Source: Streptomyces sp. NBC_00287
GTDB lineage: Bacteria > Actinomycetota > Actinomycetes > Streptomycetales > Streptomycetaceae
Length of the DNA stretch: 64,000 bases
Assembly: GCF_036173105.1 (NCBI RefSeq)
Contig: NZ_CP108053.1
Location: 6,448,001-6,512,000 of the forward strand
Direction of reading: 5' to 3'
The position numbers and the translations under genes were made by a program. This document shows, piece by piece, positions 24,789 through 35,078 of this stretch; the first letter of the stretch is position 1, and every line of letters begins with the position of its first letter. The notes beneath the pieces are model-generated. The model worked only from the letters and a program-made list of their open reading frames with translations. It was not told the origin of the DNA and did not search any database.

Positions 24789-25700
24789 TCAGTCCCCCAA
24801 GGTCTCGGCGACCGCCTTCGGCAGCCACTGCCGTACGTCGCCGAAGGTGAAGCCGAGCCGGGTGGCCCGGGAGTTGTCCATGCCGTAGGAGCGGGTGAAG
24901 GAGAGCGGCGAGACCTCGCCGACCTCGACGGCCCTCAGCGCCACGCTGCCGCCGGGGATCTGCGCGGCCACCGCCTCGCAGAGTTCGTCGGTGCTCAGCA
25001 GGCCGTCGGAGGCCGCGTTCACCGGCCCGGTGAAGTCCTCGCCCACGGCCCAGGCCAGGAAGTCGGCGATCTCCTCGACGTGGATGTAGGTGGCGGGCCG
25101 GTTCGCCGCCGGGACGGCGATCGGTGTGCCCGAGCGGATCCGCTCGGCGTAATGAGCGAGCCGTCCCGTGAAGTCGTCGTCCCCGCCCAGCACATGGGCG
25201 ACGCGCACGGCGACGTACGGGAAGTCGGAGCCCGCCGCGAACACGGCCTCCGCCTGCCGCTTGCCCTCGCCGTAGTGCGACGACAGGAACTCCTGGTCGT
25301 GCCAGGGGAGTTCGGGATCGACCGCGACCGTGCGCGGGTCCACGGCGGACTCCGCGACCGGGGTGGGGGAGTCCTCGTACTCGTACACCTCGACCGTCGA
25401 CGTCATCACATAGCGCCGCGTCCGGCCCTCGAACACCCGCCGCGCCAGCGCCGCTTGGCGTGGGGTGTAGCAGACCTGGTCGACAACGACGTCGAACACC
25501 CGCGCACCGAGCGCCTTCCGCAGGGAGTTCTCGTCGTCGCGGTCGGCGACGAGGTGGAGGGCGCCGGCGGGCGGTGCGGCGGAGCCGCGATTGAGGACCG
25601 TGACCCGGTCACCGGCCGCCAGCAGCCGCCGGATCAGCCGCTTGCCGAAATAGCGGTTGCCCCCGATGACCAGTACGTCTCGTGCCTTTTCCATGACCAT
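24789..25700 (-). CDS. NAD-dependent epimerase/reductase (extended SDR)
   Basis: 303 aa from the ATG at 25700 (GAAGAG upstream); a second in-frame ATG two codons later is equally usable. Rossmann motif VLVIGGNRYFGKRLIRRLLA at the N-terminus, RGS at the end of beta2, and DVVVDQVCYTP. SSHYGEGKRQAE holds the Tyr-x-x-x-Lys-like pair in the variant form Y-G-E-G-K. Later RPATYIHVEEIADFLAWAV and NAASDGLLSTDELCE suit the SDR a-type family resembling CSP41-like proteins. Divergent from an Lrp/AsnC regulator across 39 bp, which probably controls it together with the aldo/keto reductase. Confidence 0.85.
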   Translation of the reverse strand: MVMEKARDVLVIGGNRYFGKRLIRRLLAAGDRVTVLNRGSAAPPAGALHLVADRDDENSLRKALGARVFDVVVDQVCYTPRQAALARRVFEGRTRRYVMTSTVEVYEYEDSPTPVAESAVDPRTVAVDPELPWHDQEFLSSHYGEGKRQAEAVFAAGSDFPYVAVRVAHVLGGDDDFTGRLAHYAERIRSGTPIAVPAANRPATYIHVEEIADFLAWAVGEDFTGPVNAASDGLLSTDELCEAVAAQIPGGSVALRAVEVGEVSPLSFTRSYGMDNSRATRLGFTFGDVRQWLPKAVAETLGD

Positions 25701-25739
25701 AATTCTCTTCGCGCACCACCACGTTCTGAAGGGGGAACC

Positions 25740-26249
25740 ATGGGAGTTCAGGCGGCCTCGCCAAAAGAACCACGGCGTCCGCGCGCCGTCGCCGAGGAAA
25801 CTTCGGTGGCCTTCGATGCGCTCGACCGGCAGATCCTCGATCTCCTCCAGACGGACGGCCGGATCAAGCTCAGCGAGCTGGGGCGCCGGGTGCGGCTGAG
25901 CCCGGCGGCGGTCACCGAGCGGGTGCGCAGACTGGAGTCGGCGGGCGTGATCAGCGGCTACGGCGCCCGGGTCGTCCCGGCCCGGCTCGGCTACGGCATC
26001 CAGGCCTTCATCCGGGTCAATCCGCACGGCGGCTACAACCTGAAGCACCCGAGGACCCTGGAGCTCATGGAGCGCCCCGAGATCACCGAGGTGCACCATG
26101 TGGTCGGCGAGGACTGCTGGATCCTCAAGGTCGCCGTCCAGGACACGGTCCATCTGGAGGAGGTCCTCGAAGAGGTCTCCGCGCTCGGCCGTACGACGAC
26201 GTCGATCGTGCTCACCTCCCCTGTGGAGCACAAACCGCTGTTGCCTTGA
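25740..26249 (+). CDS. Lrp/AsnC-family transcriptional regulator
   Basis: 169 aa, ATG at 25740 after GGGGGAACC. N-terminal extension ~25 residues, then the AsnC helix-turn-helix (DALDRQILDLLQTDGRIKLS, ELGRRVRLSPAAVTERVRRL) and a C-terminal RAM ligand domain (GYGIQAFIRVN, VHHVVGEDCWILKVAV). Such proteins form octamers that respond to amino acids. The 39-bp gap to the divergent epimerase gene suggests it controls that operon. Its stop overlaps the inverted repeat of the next promoter. Confidence 0.93.
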   Translation: MGVQAASPKEPRRPRAVAEETSVAFDALDRQILDLLQTDGRIKLSELGRRVRLSPAAVTERVRRLESAGVISGYGARVVPARLGYGIQAFIRVNPHGGYNLKHPRTLELMERPEITEVHHVVGEDCWILKVAVQDTVHLEEVLEEVSALGRTTTSIVLTSPVEHKPLLP

Positions 26250-26263
26250 CGTCGGGGTCAAGG
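26244..26263. promoter_or_regulatory. MerR-type inverted repeat before the merR-trx pair
   Basis: CCTTGAC-gtcggg-GTCAAGG, perfect 7-bp arms; the left arm contains a TTGACG -35-like hexamer. TACGTT (26266-26271) ends 7 bp before the ATG at 26279, and no ribosome-binding site is visible, so a leaderless transcript is possible. Confidence 0.6.
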
Positions 26264-26278
26264 CTTACGTTCGTATCC

Positions 26279-26650
26279 ATGCGAATCGGCGAGCTGGCCG
26301 AGCGGGCCGGGACGACGACCCGGACGCTTCGGTACTACGAGTCGCGCGGACTGCTGCCCGCGCGGCGGGACGCGAACGGCTATCGGGAGTACGACGAGCG
26401 GGACCTGAGGCTGCTGCGGCAGATCAGGACGCTCCAGGACTTCGGGTTCGACCTGGAGGAGACCCGGCCGTTCGTGGAGTGTCTGCGCGCCGGGCACCCC
26501 GAGGGCGACCTGTGCCCGGCCTCGCTCGCGGTCTACCGGCGCAAGCTGGACGAACTCGACGCGCTGATCGGCGAGTTGCAGGCCGTGCGGGCGAAGATCG
26601 GGGTGCGGCTCGCACTCGCCGAGGATCCGATGTGCGAACTGGGAGGGTAG
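26279..26650 (+). CDS. MerR-family transcriptional regulator
   Basis: 123 aa from the ATG at 26279. Winged helix MRIGELAERAGTTTRTLRYY with ESRGLLPARRDANGYREYDE, then a dimerisation coiled coil. A Cys-containing stretch (FVECLRAGHPEGDLCPASL, plus MCELGG at the end) gives three cysteines, resembling Zn/redox-sensing MerR proteins. Ribosome-binding GGGAGGG for the downstream thioredoxin lies inside its last codons, so the two are co-transcribed. A thiol-redox or metal trigger is therefore likely but inferred. Confidence 0.9.
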   Translation: MRIGELAERAGTTTRTLRYYESRGLLPARRDANGYREYDERDLRLLRQIRTLQDFGFDLEETRPFVECLRAGHPEGDLCPASLAVYRRKLDELDALIGELQAVRAKIGVRLALAEDPMCELGG

Positions 26651-26652
26651 CC

Positions 26653-26970
26653 GTGGTGAGTGAAGTGACCGACGCCGACTTCGAGGCGGAAGTCATCGGG
26701 TCGGAGCTGCCGGTGCTGGTGGAGTTCACCGCGGACTGGTGCCCGCCGTGCCGGCAGATGGCGCCGGTGCTGCGTGCGCTGGCGGCGGAGGAGGGGGAGC
26801 GGCTGAAGGTGGTCCAGCTGGATGTGGACACCAACCCGGAGACGACGAACGCGTACAAGGTGCTGTCGATGCCGACCTTCATGGTCTTCCAGGGCGGTGA
26901 GCCGGTGAAGGCGATGGTCGGGGCGCGGGCCAAGCGGCGGCTTCTGGAGGAGCTCTCCGACGTGCTGTGA
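26653..26970 (+). CDS. thioredoxin
   Basis: 105 aa, GTG at 26653 (a second GTG one codon on gives 104 aa), with GGGAGGG upstream inside the end of the MerR gene. Thioredoxin fold with active site TADWCPPCRQM; the dipeptide is Pro-Pro rather than the classical Gly-Pro, which shifts redox potential in related proteins. Cis-Pro loop SMPTFMVF. General disulfide reductase in the cytoplasm. Second gene of a merR-trx operon closed by a strong terminator. Confidence 0.93.
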   Translation: MVSEVTDADFEAEVIGSELPVLVEFTADWCPPCRQMAPVLRALAAEEGERLKVVQLDVDTNPETTNAYKVLSMPTFMVFQGGEPVKAMVGARAKRRLLEELSDVL

Positions 26971-26989
26971 ACCTGAGCGGACGTAAAGA

Positions 26990-27021
26990 AAATCCCCCGA
27001 GTAATTGCGCTCGGGGGATTT
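26990..27021. terminator. strong intrinsic terminator after the thioredoxin gene
   Basis: AAATCCCCCGAG and CTCGGGGGATTT, perfect 12-bp arms with an 8-nt loop, 19 bp after the stop, with A and T tracts at the two ends of the stem, so it may work both ways. Confidence 0.9.
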
Positions 27022-27040
27022 CTCTGCGTATATTTAATGG

Positions 27041-27070
27041 TTCGCGACTTCAAGAGAATTGAATCGCGAA
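27041..27070. promoter_or_regulatory. inverted repeat upstream of the HelD-type helicase
   Basis: TTCGCGA-n16-TCGCGAA, 7-bp arms, in an unusually AT-rich 80-bp leader with TATATTTAAT just before and AGTATATCC just after. Candidate operator/promoter region for the helicase gene. It does not match the rifampicin-associated element as I remember it. Confidence 0.4.
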
Positions 27071-27103
27071 GAAGCTGAGTAAGCGCAGTATATCCGGGCG
27101 GGA

Positions 27104-29350
27104 GTGGAATTGTCAAACAGCGAATTTCCGGACGATGAAATGCGCGGCGAGCAGGAATTCATCGACGGCCTGTACACGCGCGTGGACGCGCTGCGCGGTG
27201 ACACCGAGACCTCCGTCCAGGACGCGCTCGCCCAGGGCAACACGCCCATGCAGGCACGCCTGGAGCGGGACATCCTCGTCGCCGAACGCTCGGGGCTGCT
27301 CGCCGCGCTGAACGCGGTCGACGGCTCGCTCTGCTTCGGCCGGATCGACCTCGCCTCCGGCGTCAGCCACCACATCGGCCGGATCGGACTGCGCACCGAG
27401 GACGCGGCCCGCACCCCGATCCTCATCGACTGGCGGGCCGAGGTCGCCCGCCCCTTCTATCTGGCCACCGGACACACCCCGATGGGCCTGCGCCGGCGTC
27501 GGCACATCAGCACCAGCGGACGTACGGTGACCGCGCTGCACGACGAGATCCTCGACCTCGGGGACCAGCAGCGCACCGGACACGAGGACCCGAGCGGCGA
27601 CGCCGTGCTGCTCGCCGCCCTCAACTCCGCGCGCACCGGCCGCATGGGCGACATCGTGCAGACCATCCAGGCCGAACAGGACGAGATCATCCGCGCCCCG
27701 CACCGCGGAGTCCTGGTGGTCGAGGGCGGCCCCGGCACCGGCAAGACGGCGGTGGCCCTGCACCGCGCCGCGTACTTGCTGTACGAACACCGGGAACTGC
27801 TCGCCAAGCGGGCCGTGTTGATCGTCGGCCCCAACCCCGCCTTCCTCGGCTACATCGGCGAGGTGCTGCCCTCCCTCGGCGAGACGGGCGTCCTGCTGGC
27901 GACGGTCGGCGAGCTGTTCCCCGGCGTACGGGCGAAGGCCACGGACACCCCGGAGGCGGCCGCGGTGAAGGGCCGCGCGGACATGGCGGAGGTGCTCGCC
28001 GCCGTCGTACGCGACCGGCAGGCGCTGCCCGATCCCGTGATCGCGATCGAACACGACCGCGAGATCCTGATGCTCGACGACGGCCTGGTGAGCGTCGCCC
28101 GCGAACGCACCCGCTCGGCGCGGCTGCCGCACAACGCGGCGCGGGAGTACTTCGAGGGCCACATCCTCAACACCCTCACCGACATGGTCGCCGAACGCAT
28201 CGGCACCGACCCCTACGACGGTTCGAACATGCTCGACCCGAGCGACATCACCCAGATCCGTGACGAGCTCGCCGAGAACCCCGAAGTCCGCTCTGCCATC
28301 GAGCAGTTGTGGCCGGTGCTGACCCCGCAGCGGCTGGTCGCCGACTTCCTCGCCGAGCCGGAGGGGTACGTCTCCGAGGCCGACGCGGCCGCCATCCGCC
28401 GCCCGGTGACCCGGACCTGGACCGTGGCGGACGTACCGCTGCTCGACGAGGCGGCCGAACTGCTCGGTGACGACGACCGGGCGGCCCGGCTGCGGGCGGA
28501 GCGCGAGCGGGAGAACCAGATCGCCTACGCGCAGGGCGTGCTGGATGTCTCGTACGCCTCGCGCACCTATGAGTTCGACGACAAAGAGGACGAGGACTCG
28601 GAGATTCTCTCCGCGCACGACATCATCGACGCCGAGCGGTTCGCCGAGCGGCAGGAGGAGGACGACCACCGCAGCGCCGCCGAGCGCGCGGCGGCCGACC
28701 GCACCTGGGCGTTCGGGCACATCATCGTCGACGAGGCGCAGGAGCTGTCGCCGATGGCGTGGCGCCTGCTGATGCGCCGCAGCCCGACCCGCTCGATGAC
28801 CCTGGTGGGCGACCCGGCCCAGACGGCGGAGGCGGCGGGCGTCGGCTCATGGGAGGGGATCCTCGCGCCGTACGTGGAGGACCGCTGGGAGCACACCCGC
28901 CTGGGCGTCAACTACCGCACCCCGGCCGAGATCATGGACCTCGCGGCGGCGGTCGTCCGCGCCGAGAACCCCACCTTCGAACCGCCGAGCTCGGTGCGCT
29001 CGACGGGCGTGCGCCCATGGATCCGCGCGACGGACGACCTCCCGGGAGCGGTGGCCAAGGCAGCCGCGGAACTGACCCCGACAGAGGGCCGCCTGGCGAT
29101 CATCGCCCCCCGCGACCTCCACCGCCGCCTCGCCGCCCACCTGGACGGAGTGACGGCGGGAGCGGACCCGGACCTCACCCGGACGGTGGTCCTCCTGGAC
29201 CCACGGCAGGCCAAGGGCCTGGAGTTCGACTCGGTACTGGTCGTGGAACCCGGCCGCTACGGCACCAGCGACCTCTACGTCGCCCTGACCCGGGCGACGC
29301 AGAGGCTGGGGGTGCTGCACACGGGCCCGCTGCCGAAGGGGCTGGGCTAG
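27104..29350 (+). CDS. helD: HelD-like RNA polymerase-associated helicase (UvrD/Rep superfamily)
   Basis: 748 aa from the GTG at 27104; a TTG two codons later, with GGGAG 5 bp upstream, may be the true start. SF1 helicase: Walker A VEGGPGTGKTAVALHRAAYL, motif II IIVDEAQELSPMAW, motif III LVGDPAQTAEA, motif V QAKGLEFDSVLVVEPG, motif VI LYVALTRATQRL. The charged N-terminus and inserted region ~380-560 suit the actinobacterial class II HelD. Such proteins pull RNA polymerase off DNA and can help rifampicin tolerance; the resistance role is inferred. Its TAG and the TAG of convergent glgB share the palindrome CTAG. Confidence 0.87.
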   Translation: MELSNSEFPDDEMRGEQEFIDGLYTRVDALRGDTETSVQDALAQGNTPMQARLERDILVAERSGLLAALNAVDGSLCFGRIDLASGVSHHIGRIGLRTEDAARTPILIDWRAEVARPFYLATGHTPMGLRRRRHISTSGRTVTALHDEILDLGDQQRTGHEDPSGDAVLLAALNSARTGRMGDIVQTIQAEQDEIIRAPHRGVLVVEGGPGTGKTAVALHRAAYLLYEHRELLAKRAVLIVGPNPAFLGYIGEVLPSLGETGVLLATVGELFPGVRAKATDTPEAAAVKGRADMAEVLAAVVRDRQALPDPVIAIEHDREILMLDDGLVSVARERTRSARLPHNAAREYFEGHILNTLTDMVAERIGTDPYDGSNMLDPSDITQIRDELAENPEVRSAIEQLWPVLTPQRLVADFLAEPEGYVSEADAAAIRRPVTRTWTVADVPLLDEAAELLGDDDRAARLRAERERENQIAYAQGVLDVSYASRTYEFDDKEDEDSEILSAHDIIDAERFAERQEEDDHRSAAERAAADRTWAFGHIIVDEAQELSPMAWRLLMRRSPTRSMTLVGDPAQTAEAAGVGSWEGILAPYVEDRWEHTRLGVNYRTPAEIMDLAAAVVRAENPTFEPPSSVRSTGVRPWIRATDDLPGAVAKAAAELTPTEGRLAIIAPRDLHRRLAAHLDGVTAGADPDLTRTVVLLDPRQAKGLEFDSVLVVEPGRYGTSDLYVALTRATQRLGVLHTGPLPKGLG

Positions 29351-31881
29351 GCGGGGCGCAGCCAGACCGTGGCCAGGGGCGGCAGGGTGAGGCGGACGCT
29401 GGCCGGCCGCCCGTGCCGTCCCTGGGGTTCCGGCTTGAGCGGGTCGGGGTTGGTGACGTCGCTGCCGCCGTACTTGGCGCCGTCCGTGTTCAGCGTCTCG
29501 TGCCAGGCCGGGATGTCCTCGGGCACGCCCAGGCGGTAGTCGTGCCGTACCACCGGGGAGAAGTTGGACACCGACAGCAGGGGGACACCGTCCGTGTCGT
29601 AGCGGAGGAAGGCGAAGACGTTGTCCTCCGCCGCGTCACCGACCACCCACTGGAAGCCTTCCGGGTCGGTGTCCCGCTGCCACAGGGCCGGTGTGTGTCG
29701 GTACACGACGTTCAGGTCCCGGACCAGGTCCCGGACACCCCGATGGTCGGCCTCCGCCCCGTACGCCGGATCCAGCAGCCACCAGTCCGGGCCGTGCGCC
29801 TCCGACCACTCCGCCCCCTGGGCGAACTCCTGCCCCATAAAGAGGAGTTGCTTGCCTGGATGGGCCCACATGAAGCCCAGGTACGCCCGGTGGTTCGCGC
29901 GCTGCTGCCACCAGTCGCCCGGCATCTTCGACACCAGCGATCCCTTGCCGTGCACGACCTCGTCGTGGGAGATCGGCAGGACGTAGTTCTCGCTGTAGGC
30001 GTACACCATCGAGAAGGTCATCTCGTGGTGGTGGTACTTGCGATGGATCGGCTCATGGGACACATAGCCCAGCGAGTCGTGCATCCAGCCCATGTTCCAC
30101 TTCAGGCCGAAACCCAGGCCTCCGAAGCCGCCGGGGCCCATGTGGTGGGTGGCGCGCGTGACGCCGTCCCAGGCGGTGGACTCCTCCGCGATCGTCACCA
30201 CACCCGGCACCCGCCGGTACACCGTGGCGTTCATCTCCTGGAGAAACGCCACCGCGTCCAGGTTCTCCCGGCCGCCGTGCACATTCGGGATCCACTGCCC
30301 CGGCTCACGCGAGTAGTCCAGGTACAGCATCGAGGCGACCGCGTCGACCCGCAGCCCGTCGATATGGAACTCCTCGCACCAGTACACGGCGTTCGCGACA
30401 AGGAAGTTCCGCACCTCGCGCCGCCCGAAGTCGAACTCCAGCGTGCCCCAGTCGGGATGCGCCGAGCGCAGCGGGTCCTCGTGCTCGTAGAGCGGACGCC
30501 CGTCGAACTCCGCCAACGCCCAGTCGTCGCGCGGGAAGTGCGCCGGCACCCAGTCCATCAGCACGCCGATGCCCGCCTGGTGCAGGGCGTCCACCAGGAA
30601 CTTGAAGTCGTCTGGCGTGCCGAGTCGGGCCGTGGGTGCGTAGAAACCCGTGACCTGATAGCCCCAGGAACCACCGAAGGGATGCTCGGCGACCGGCATC
30701 AGCTCCACATGCGTGAAGCCCAGGTCCTTGACGTAGGCAGGGAGTTGCTCGGCCAGCTGGCGGTACGTCAGTCCCGGGCGCCAGGACGGCAGATGGACCT
30801 CGTAGACGGAGAAGGCCCCCTCGTGTGCCGGTACCCGCCCGCGCCGCTCCAGCCACTCCTCGTCGTGCCACTCGTGGTGCGAGGCATGCACGATCGACGA
30901 GGTGTTGGGCGGTTCCTCGGTACGGCGGGCCAGCGGGTCGGCGCGCAGGGTGCGGGAACCGTCGGGCCGGGTGATCTCGAACTTGTACAGCTCGCCCTCG
31001 CCTATGGCCGGGACGAACAGCTCCCACACCCCGGTCCCCCCCAGTGACCGCATCGGATATCCGGTGCCGTCCCAGAAGTTGAAGGTCCCTGCCAGACGCA
31101 CCCCGCGCGCGTTCGGCGCCCACACCGTGAACCGGGTGCCGGCCACGCCCTGGTGGGTCATCGGCTCGGCACCGAGCGCCGTCCACAACTGCTCATGCCG
31201 GCCCTCGCCGAGCAGATGCAGATCCAGATCGCCCAGCGCGGGCAGGAAGCGGTACGGGTCCTCGGTCTCCAGCTCCGCACCCTCGTACGCCACGAGAATC
31301 CGGTACTCCGGCACGTCCCGCAGCGGCAGCAGCCCCGAGAAGAAGCCCTCACCGTCGTCGTGCAGCTCGGCCCGCAGCTCTCCGGCGAGCACGGTCACGG
31401 AAAGGGCGTACGGCCGGAAGGTCCGGAAGGCCACACCGCCGGGCACGGGATGCGCGCCGAGCACGGAGTGCGGGTCGTGGTGGGTGCCGGCGAGGAGACG
31501 GGCGCGGTCGTCCGCGTCCACGGCGGGGGAGACGGCGATCTCCACGGGCGCCGGGGGCGGTGACTTCACGGTCTTCTTGGCGGTGGTCTTCTTGGCAGTG
31601 GTGGCCTTCTTGGCCGAAGCCGGGGCCTTCTTTGCGGCGGCCTTCTTCGCAGCGACTTTCTTGCCGGTCGCCTTCTTGGCCACGGCCTTCGTCGCCACCG
31701 CCTTCTTCGCCACCGCCTTCTTCGCCACCGCCTTCTTGGCGGAAGTCTTCTTCGTGGCGGCCTTCTTCACCGCTTCCTTGGTCACCTTTTTCGGCGCCTT
31801 CTTCGCGACGCTCTTCTCCTCGGCCGTCTGCTCGGCCGACTGTTGCGGATCCGGACCGGAGGACGGGGGGCGGGGGGTCAC
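29347..31881 (-). CDS. glgB: 1,4-alpha-glucan branching enzyme with histone-H1-like N-terminal tail
   Basis: 844 aa from the GTG at 31881 (GGAGG 8 bp upstream; GTGA overlap with the mak stop). Residues ~23-107 are a Lys/Ala tail (KKAVAKKAVAKKAVATKAVA) encoded by 15-bp repeats near 31690-31740 and resembling histone H1/HupS-type tails. Then come the N-terminal beta-sandwich (DPHSVLGAHPVPGG), a CBM48 domain and the GH13 barrel: YEVHLPSW, nucleophile Asp in LRVDAVASMLY, acid Glu in TIAEESTAW, and LPISHDEVVHGKGSL. It transfers alpha-1,4 segments to alpha-1,6 in GlgE-derived glucan. Last gene of the glgE-treS-mak-glgB operon. The tail is the odd feature. Confidence 0.93.
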   Translation of the reverse strand: MTPRPPSSGPDPQQSAEQTAEEKSVAKKAPKKVTKEAVKKAATKKTSAKKAVAKKAVAKKAVATKAVAKKATGKKVAAKKAAAKKAPASAKKATTAKKTTAKKTVKSPPPAPVEIAVSPAVDADDRARLLAGTHHDPHSVLGAHPVPGGVAFRTFRPYALSVTVLAGELRAELHDDGEGFFSGLLPLRDVPEYRILVAYEGAELETEDPYRFLPALGDLDLHLLGEGRHEQLWTALGAEPMTHQGVAGTRFTVWAPNARGVRLAGTFNFWDGTGYPMRSLGGTGVWELFVPAIGEGELYKFEITRPDGSRTLRADPLARRTEEPPNTSSIVHASHHEWHDEEWLERRGRVPAHEGAFSVYEVHLPSWRPGLTYRQLAEQLPAYVKDLGFTHVELMPVAEHPFGGSWGYQVTGFYAPTARLGTPDDFKFLVDALHQAGIGVLMDWVPAHFPRDDWALAEFDGRPLYEHEDPLRSAHPDWGTLEFDFGRREVRNFLVANAVYWCEEFHIDGLRVDAVASMLYLDYSREPGQWIPNVHGGRENLDAVAFLQEMNATVYRRVPGVVTIAEESTAWDGVTRATHHMGPGGFGGLGFGLKWNMGWMHDSLGYVSHEPIHRKYHHHEMTFSMVYAYSENYVLPISHDEVVHGKGSLVSKMPGDWWQQRANHRAYLGFMWAHPGKQLLFMGQEFAQGAEWSEAHGPDWWLLDPAYGAEADHRGVRDLVRDLNVVYRHTPALWQRDTDPEGFQWVVGDAAEDNVFAFLRYDTDGVPLLSVSNFSPVVRHDYRLGVPEDIPAWHETLNTDGAKYGGSDVTNPDPLKPEPQGRHGRPASVRLTLPPLATVWLRPA

Positions 31882-33293
31882 GGGTGGAGCCTCCTCGGCG
31901 GGGGTGACGGGGAAAGAGAGGGGGAGGTGTCGCCGTCCACGGCCAGCCGGCGCACGGCGGACAGCGGGACCGGCAGCCAGTCGGGGCGGTGGCGGGCCTC
32001 GTAGACGACCTCGTAGATCGCTTTGTCGGTCTCGCACGCCCGCAACAGCACGGGGTCGGTACGGGGATCGACGCCGGAGACCTCGGCGTATCCGGAGCAG
32101 TACGCGGCCCGGCAGGTCTCGGCCCAGCCCGGTATCGGCGGTTCGGCCGAGTGTGCCGCGTAGTCGAAGGAGCGCAGCATCCCGGCGATGTCCCGCAACA
32201 ACGGCTGCGGCATCCGCCGTTCGGCCAGCGGCTTCGCCGGTTCGCCCTCGAAGTCGATCAGCCACCACTGACCGGCGGGCGAGCGCAGGCACTGGCCCAG
32301 ATGGAGATCGCCGTGGACGCGTTGGGCGGTCCAGGTGCGGCCCTCGGCCGCCAGCGTGCCCAGCGCCTCGAAGGCGGACCGCAGCCCGGGCGCGTACGGC
32401 CTGAGCGCGGGCACCGACTGCGTGGCGGCATCGAGCCGCTCCACCATGCCGCCGACCATCAGCTCCAGCTGGGCATGGCCGAGGGTGACCGTCGGCAGTG
32501 CGCGGGCCAGCGCGGTGTGCACCTCGGCGGTGGCCCGCCCGAGCGCCCTTGCCTCCATGGCGAAGTCCTCGCCCTTGGCCAGCTCGCTCAGTGCCAGCTC
32601 CCAGCCGTCCGAGGCGCCCTGCACAAAGGGCTGGAGCACCCCGAGGACATACGGCTCCCCGGCCTGCTCGGCGCGGATCCACGCCGTCGGCGCCGGTACC
32701 CGCGGGCAGCCCTCGCGGGCCAGCGCCAGCGGCAGCTCCAGGTCGGGATTGACGCCGGGCACGACCCGGCGCAACAGCTTCAGGATGAACGTATCGCCGT
32801 AGACAATCGACGAGTTGGACTGCTCGGCGGTCATCACCCGGGGTACCAGGCCCGAGCGGATCTCCTGGTCGGGCTCCCGTTCGAAGCGCAGCCCGCCGAT
32901 GCGGGCCCGGGTGCGCAGCGCCTCCAGGAGCAGTTCGGCGGGCCGGAGGTCGTACAGGGCCTCGTACACCGTGCGTCCGGTGAGCGGGCCCTGGTCCACG
33001 TGTCCGATCAGCGCGGGCGCGAGCCGGGGCGGCAGCGCCTCGCGCACGCCTATGAGGAGCTGGTAGCAGTCGCCGGGCAGGGGGGACTGATGAGCACGGA
33101 CGAGCAGGTGGTAGAGGCCCAACTTGCCCTCGACGGGAAGGAGTTCAGTGGCGGCGACCAGTGAGAATCCGGTGACCGGACGGCCTTTCCCGGCGAACCA
33201 TCGCTGCCGCGGCAGCCACTCCCGCAACAGGGGATCCAGGGACGCCAGGAAACCCGGGGTTGAAGTGAGGGTACGGGTGACGGCTTCCGACAT
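31878..33293 (-). CDS. mak: maltokinase (Mak/Pep2)
   Basis: 471 aa, ATG at 33291-33293 with AAAGGA upstream. Phosphorylates maltose to maltose 1-phosphate with ATP, feeding GlgE. Maltokinase N-terminal cap (WLPRQRWFAGKGRP), then an aminoglycoside-kinase-like fold: EQSNSSIVYGDTFILKLLRR (P-loop/Lys), catalytic VHGDLHLGQ, metal loop LIDFEGEPAKPL and RDIAGMLRSFDYAA. The end of the gene overlaps the glgB start by 4 bp; a hairpin separates it from treS upstream. Proteins of this family are often fused to TreS; here they are separate genes. Confidence 0.94.
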   Translation of the reverse strand: MSEAVTRTLTSTPGFLASLDPLLREWLPRQRWFAGKGRPVTGFSLVAATELLPVEGKLGLYHLLVRAHQSPLPGDCYQLLIGVREALPPRLAPALIGHVDQGPLTGRTVYEALYDLRPAELLLEALRTRARIGGLRFEREPDQEIRSGLVPRVMTAEQSNSSIVYGDTFILKLLRRVVPGVNPDLELPLALAREGCPRVPAPTAWIRAEQAGEPYVLGVLQPFVQGASDGWELALSELAKGEDFAMEARALGRATAEVHTALARALPTVTLGHAQLELMVGGMVERLDAATQSVPALRPYAPGLRSAFEALGTLAAEGRTWTAQRVHGDLHLGQCLRSPAGQWWLIDFEGEPAKPLAERRMPQPLLRDIAGMLRSFDYAAHSAEPPIPGWAETCRAAYCSGYAEVSGVDPRTDPVLLRACETDKAIYEVVYEARHRPDWLPVPLSAVRRLAVDGDTSPSLSPSPPPRRLHP

Positions 33294-33341
33294 GACGTCG
33301 CGTCCTTTCCCCGGGGTGGTCGGGGTGTTAGTGATGCGTGC

Positions 33342-33374
33342 CCCGGGCGGGGCGGCGGAAACCGCCCCGCCGGG
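33342..33374. terminator. hairpin between treS and mak
   Basis: On the minus strand CCCGGCGGGGCGG and its complement form a 13-bp GC stem with a 6-nt loop and one bulged base, 3 bp after the treS stop. There is no U tract, so it probably attenuates or stabilises the mRNA rather than fully ending it. Confidence 0.5.
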
Positions 33375-33377
33375 CTT

Positions 33378-35074
<1,697 letters not shown>

Positions 35075-35078
<4 letters not shown>

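Noticed and set aside
26098..26655. Apparent 290-aa fusion ending in thioredoxin
   Set aside because: The first part is a shifted frame of the Lrp and MerR genes; thioredoxin starts at 26653 with its own ribosome-binding site.
31681..31745. Short regular repeats as a possible CRISPR
   Set aside because: 15-bp in-frame repeats coding AVAKK, without spacers; no cas genes anywhere.
31882..32682. Extension of glgB to 1111 aa through mak
   Set aside because: It would read through mak in another frame; the GTG at 31881 has a good ribosome-binding site and the usual 4-bp overlap.
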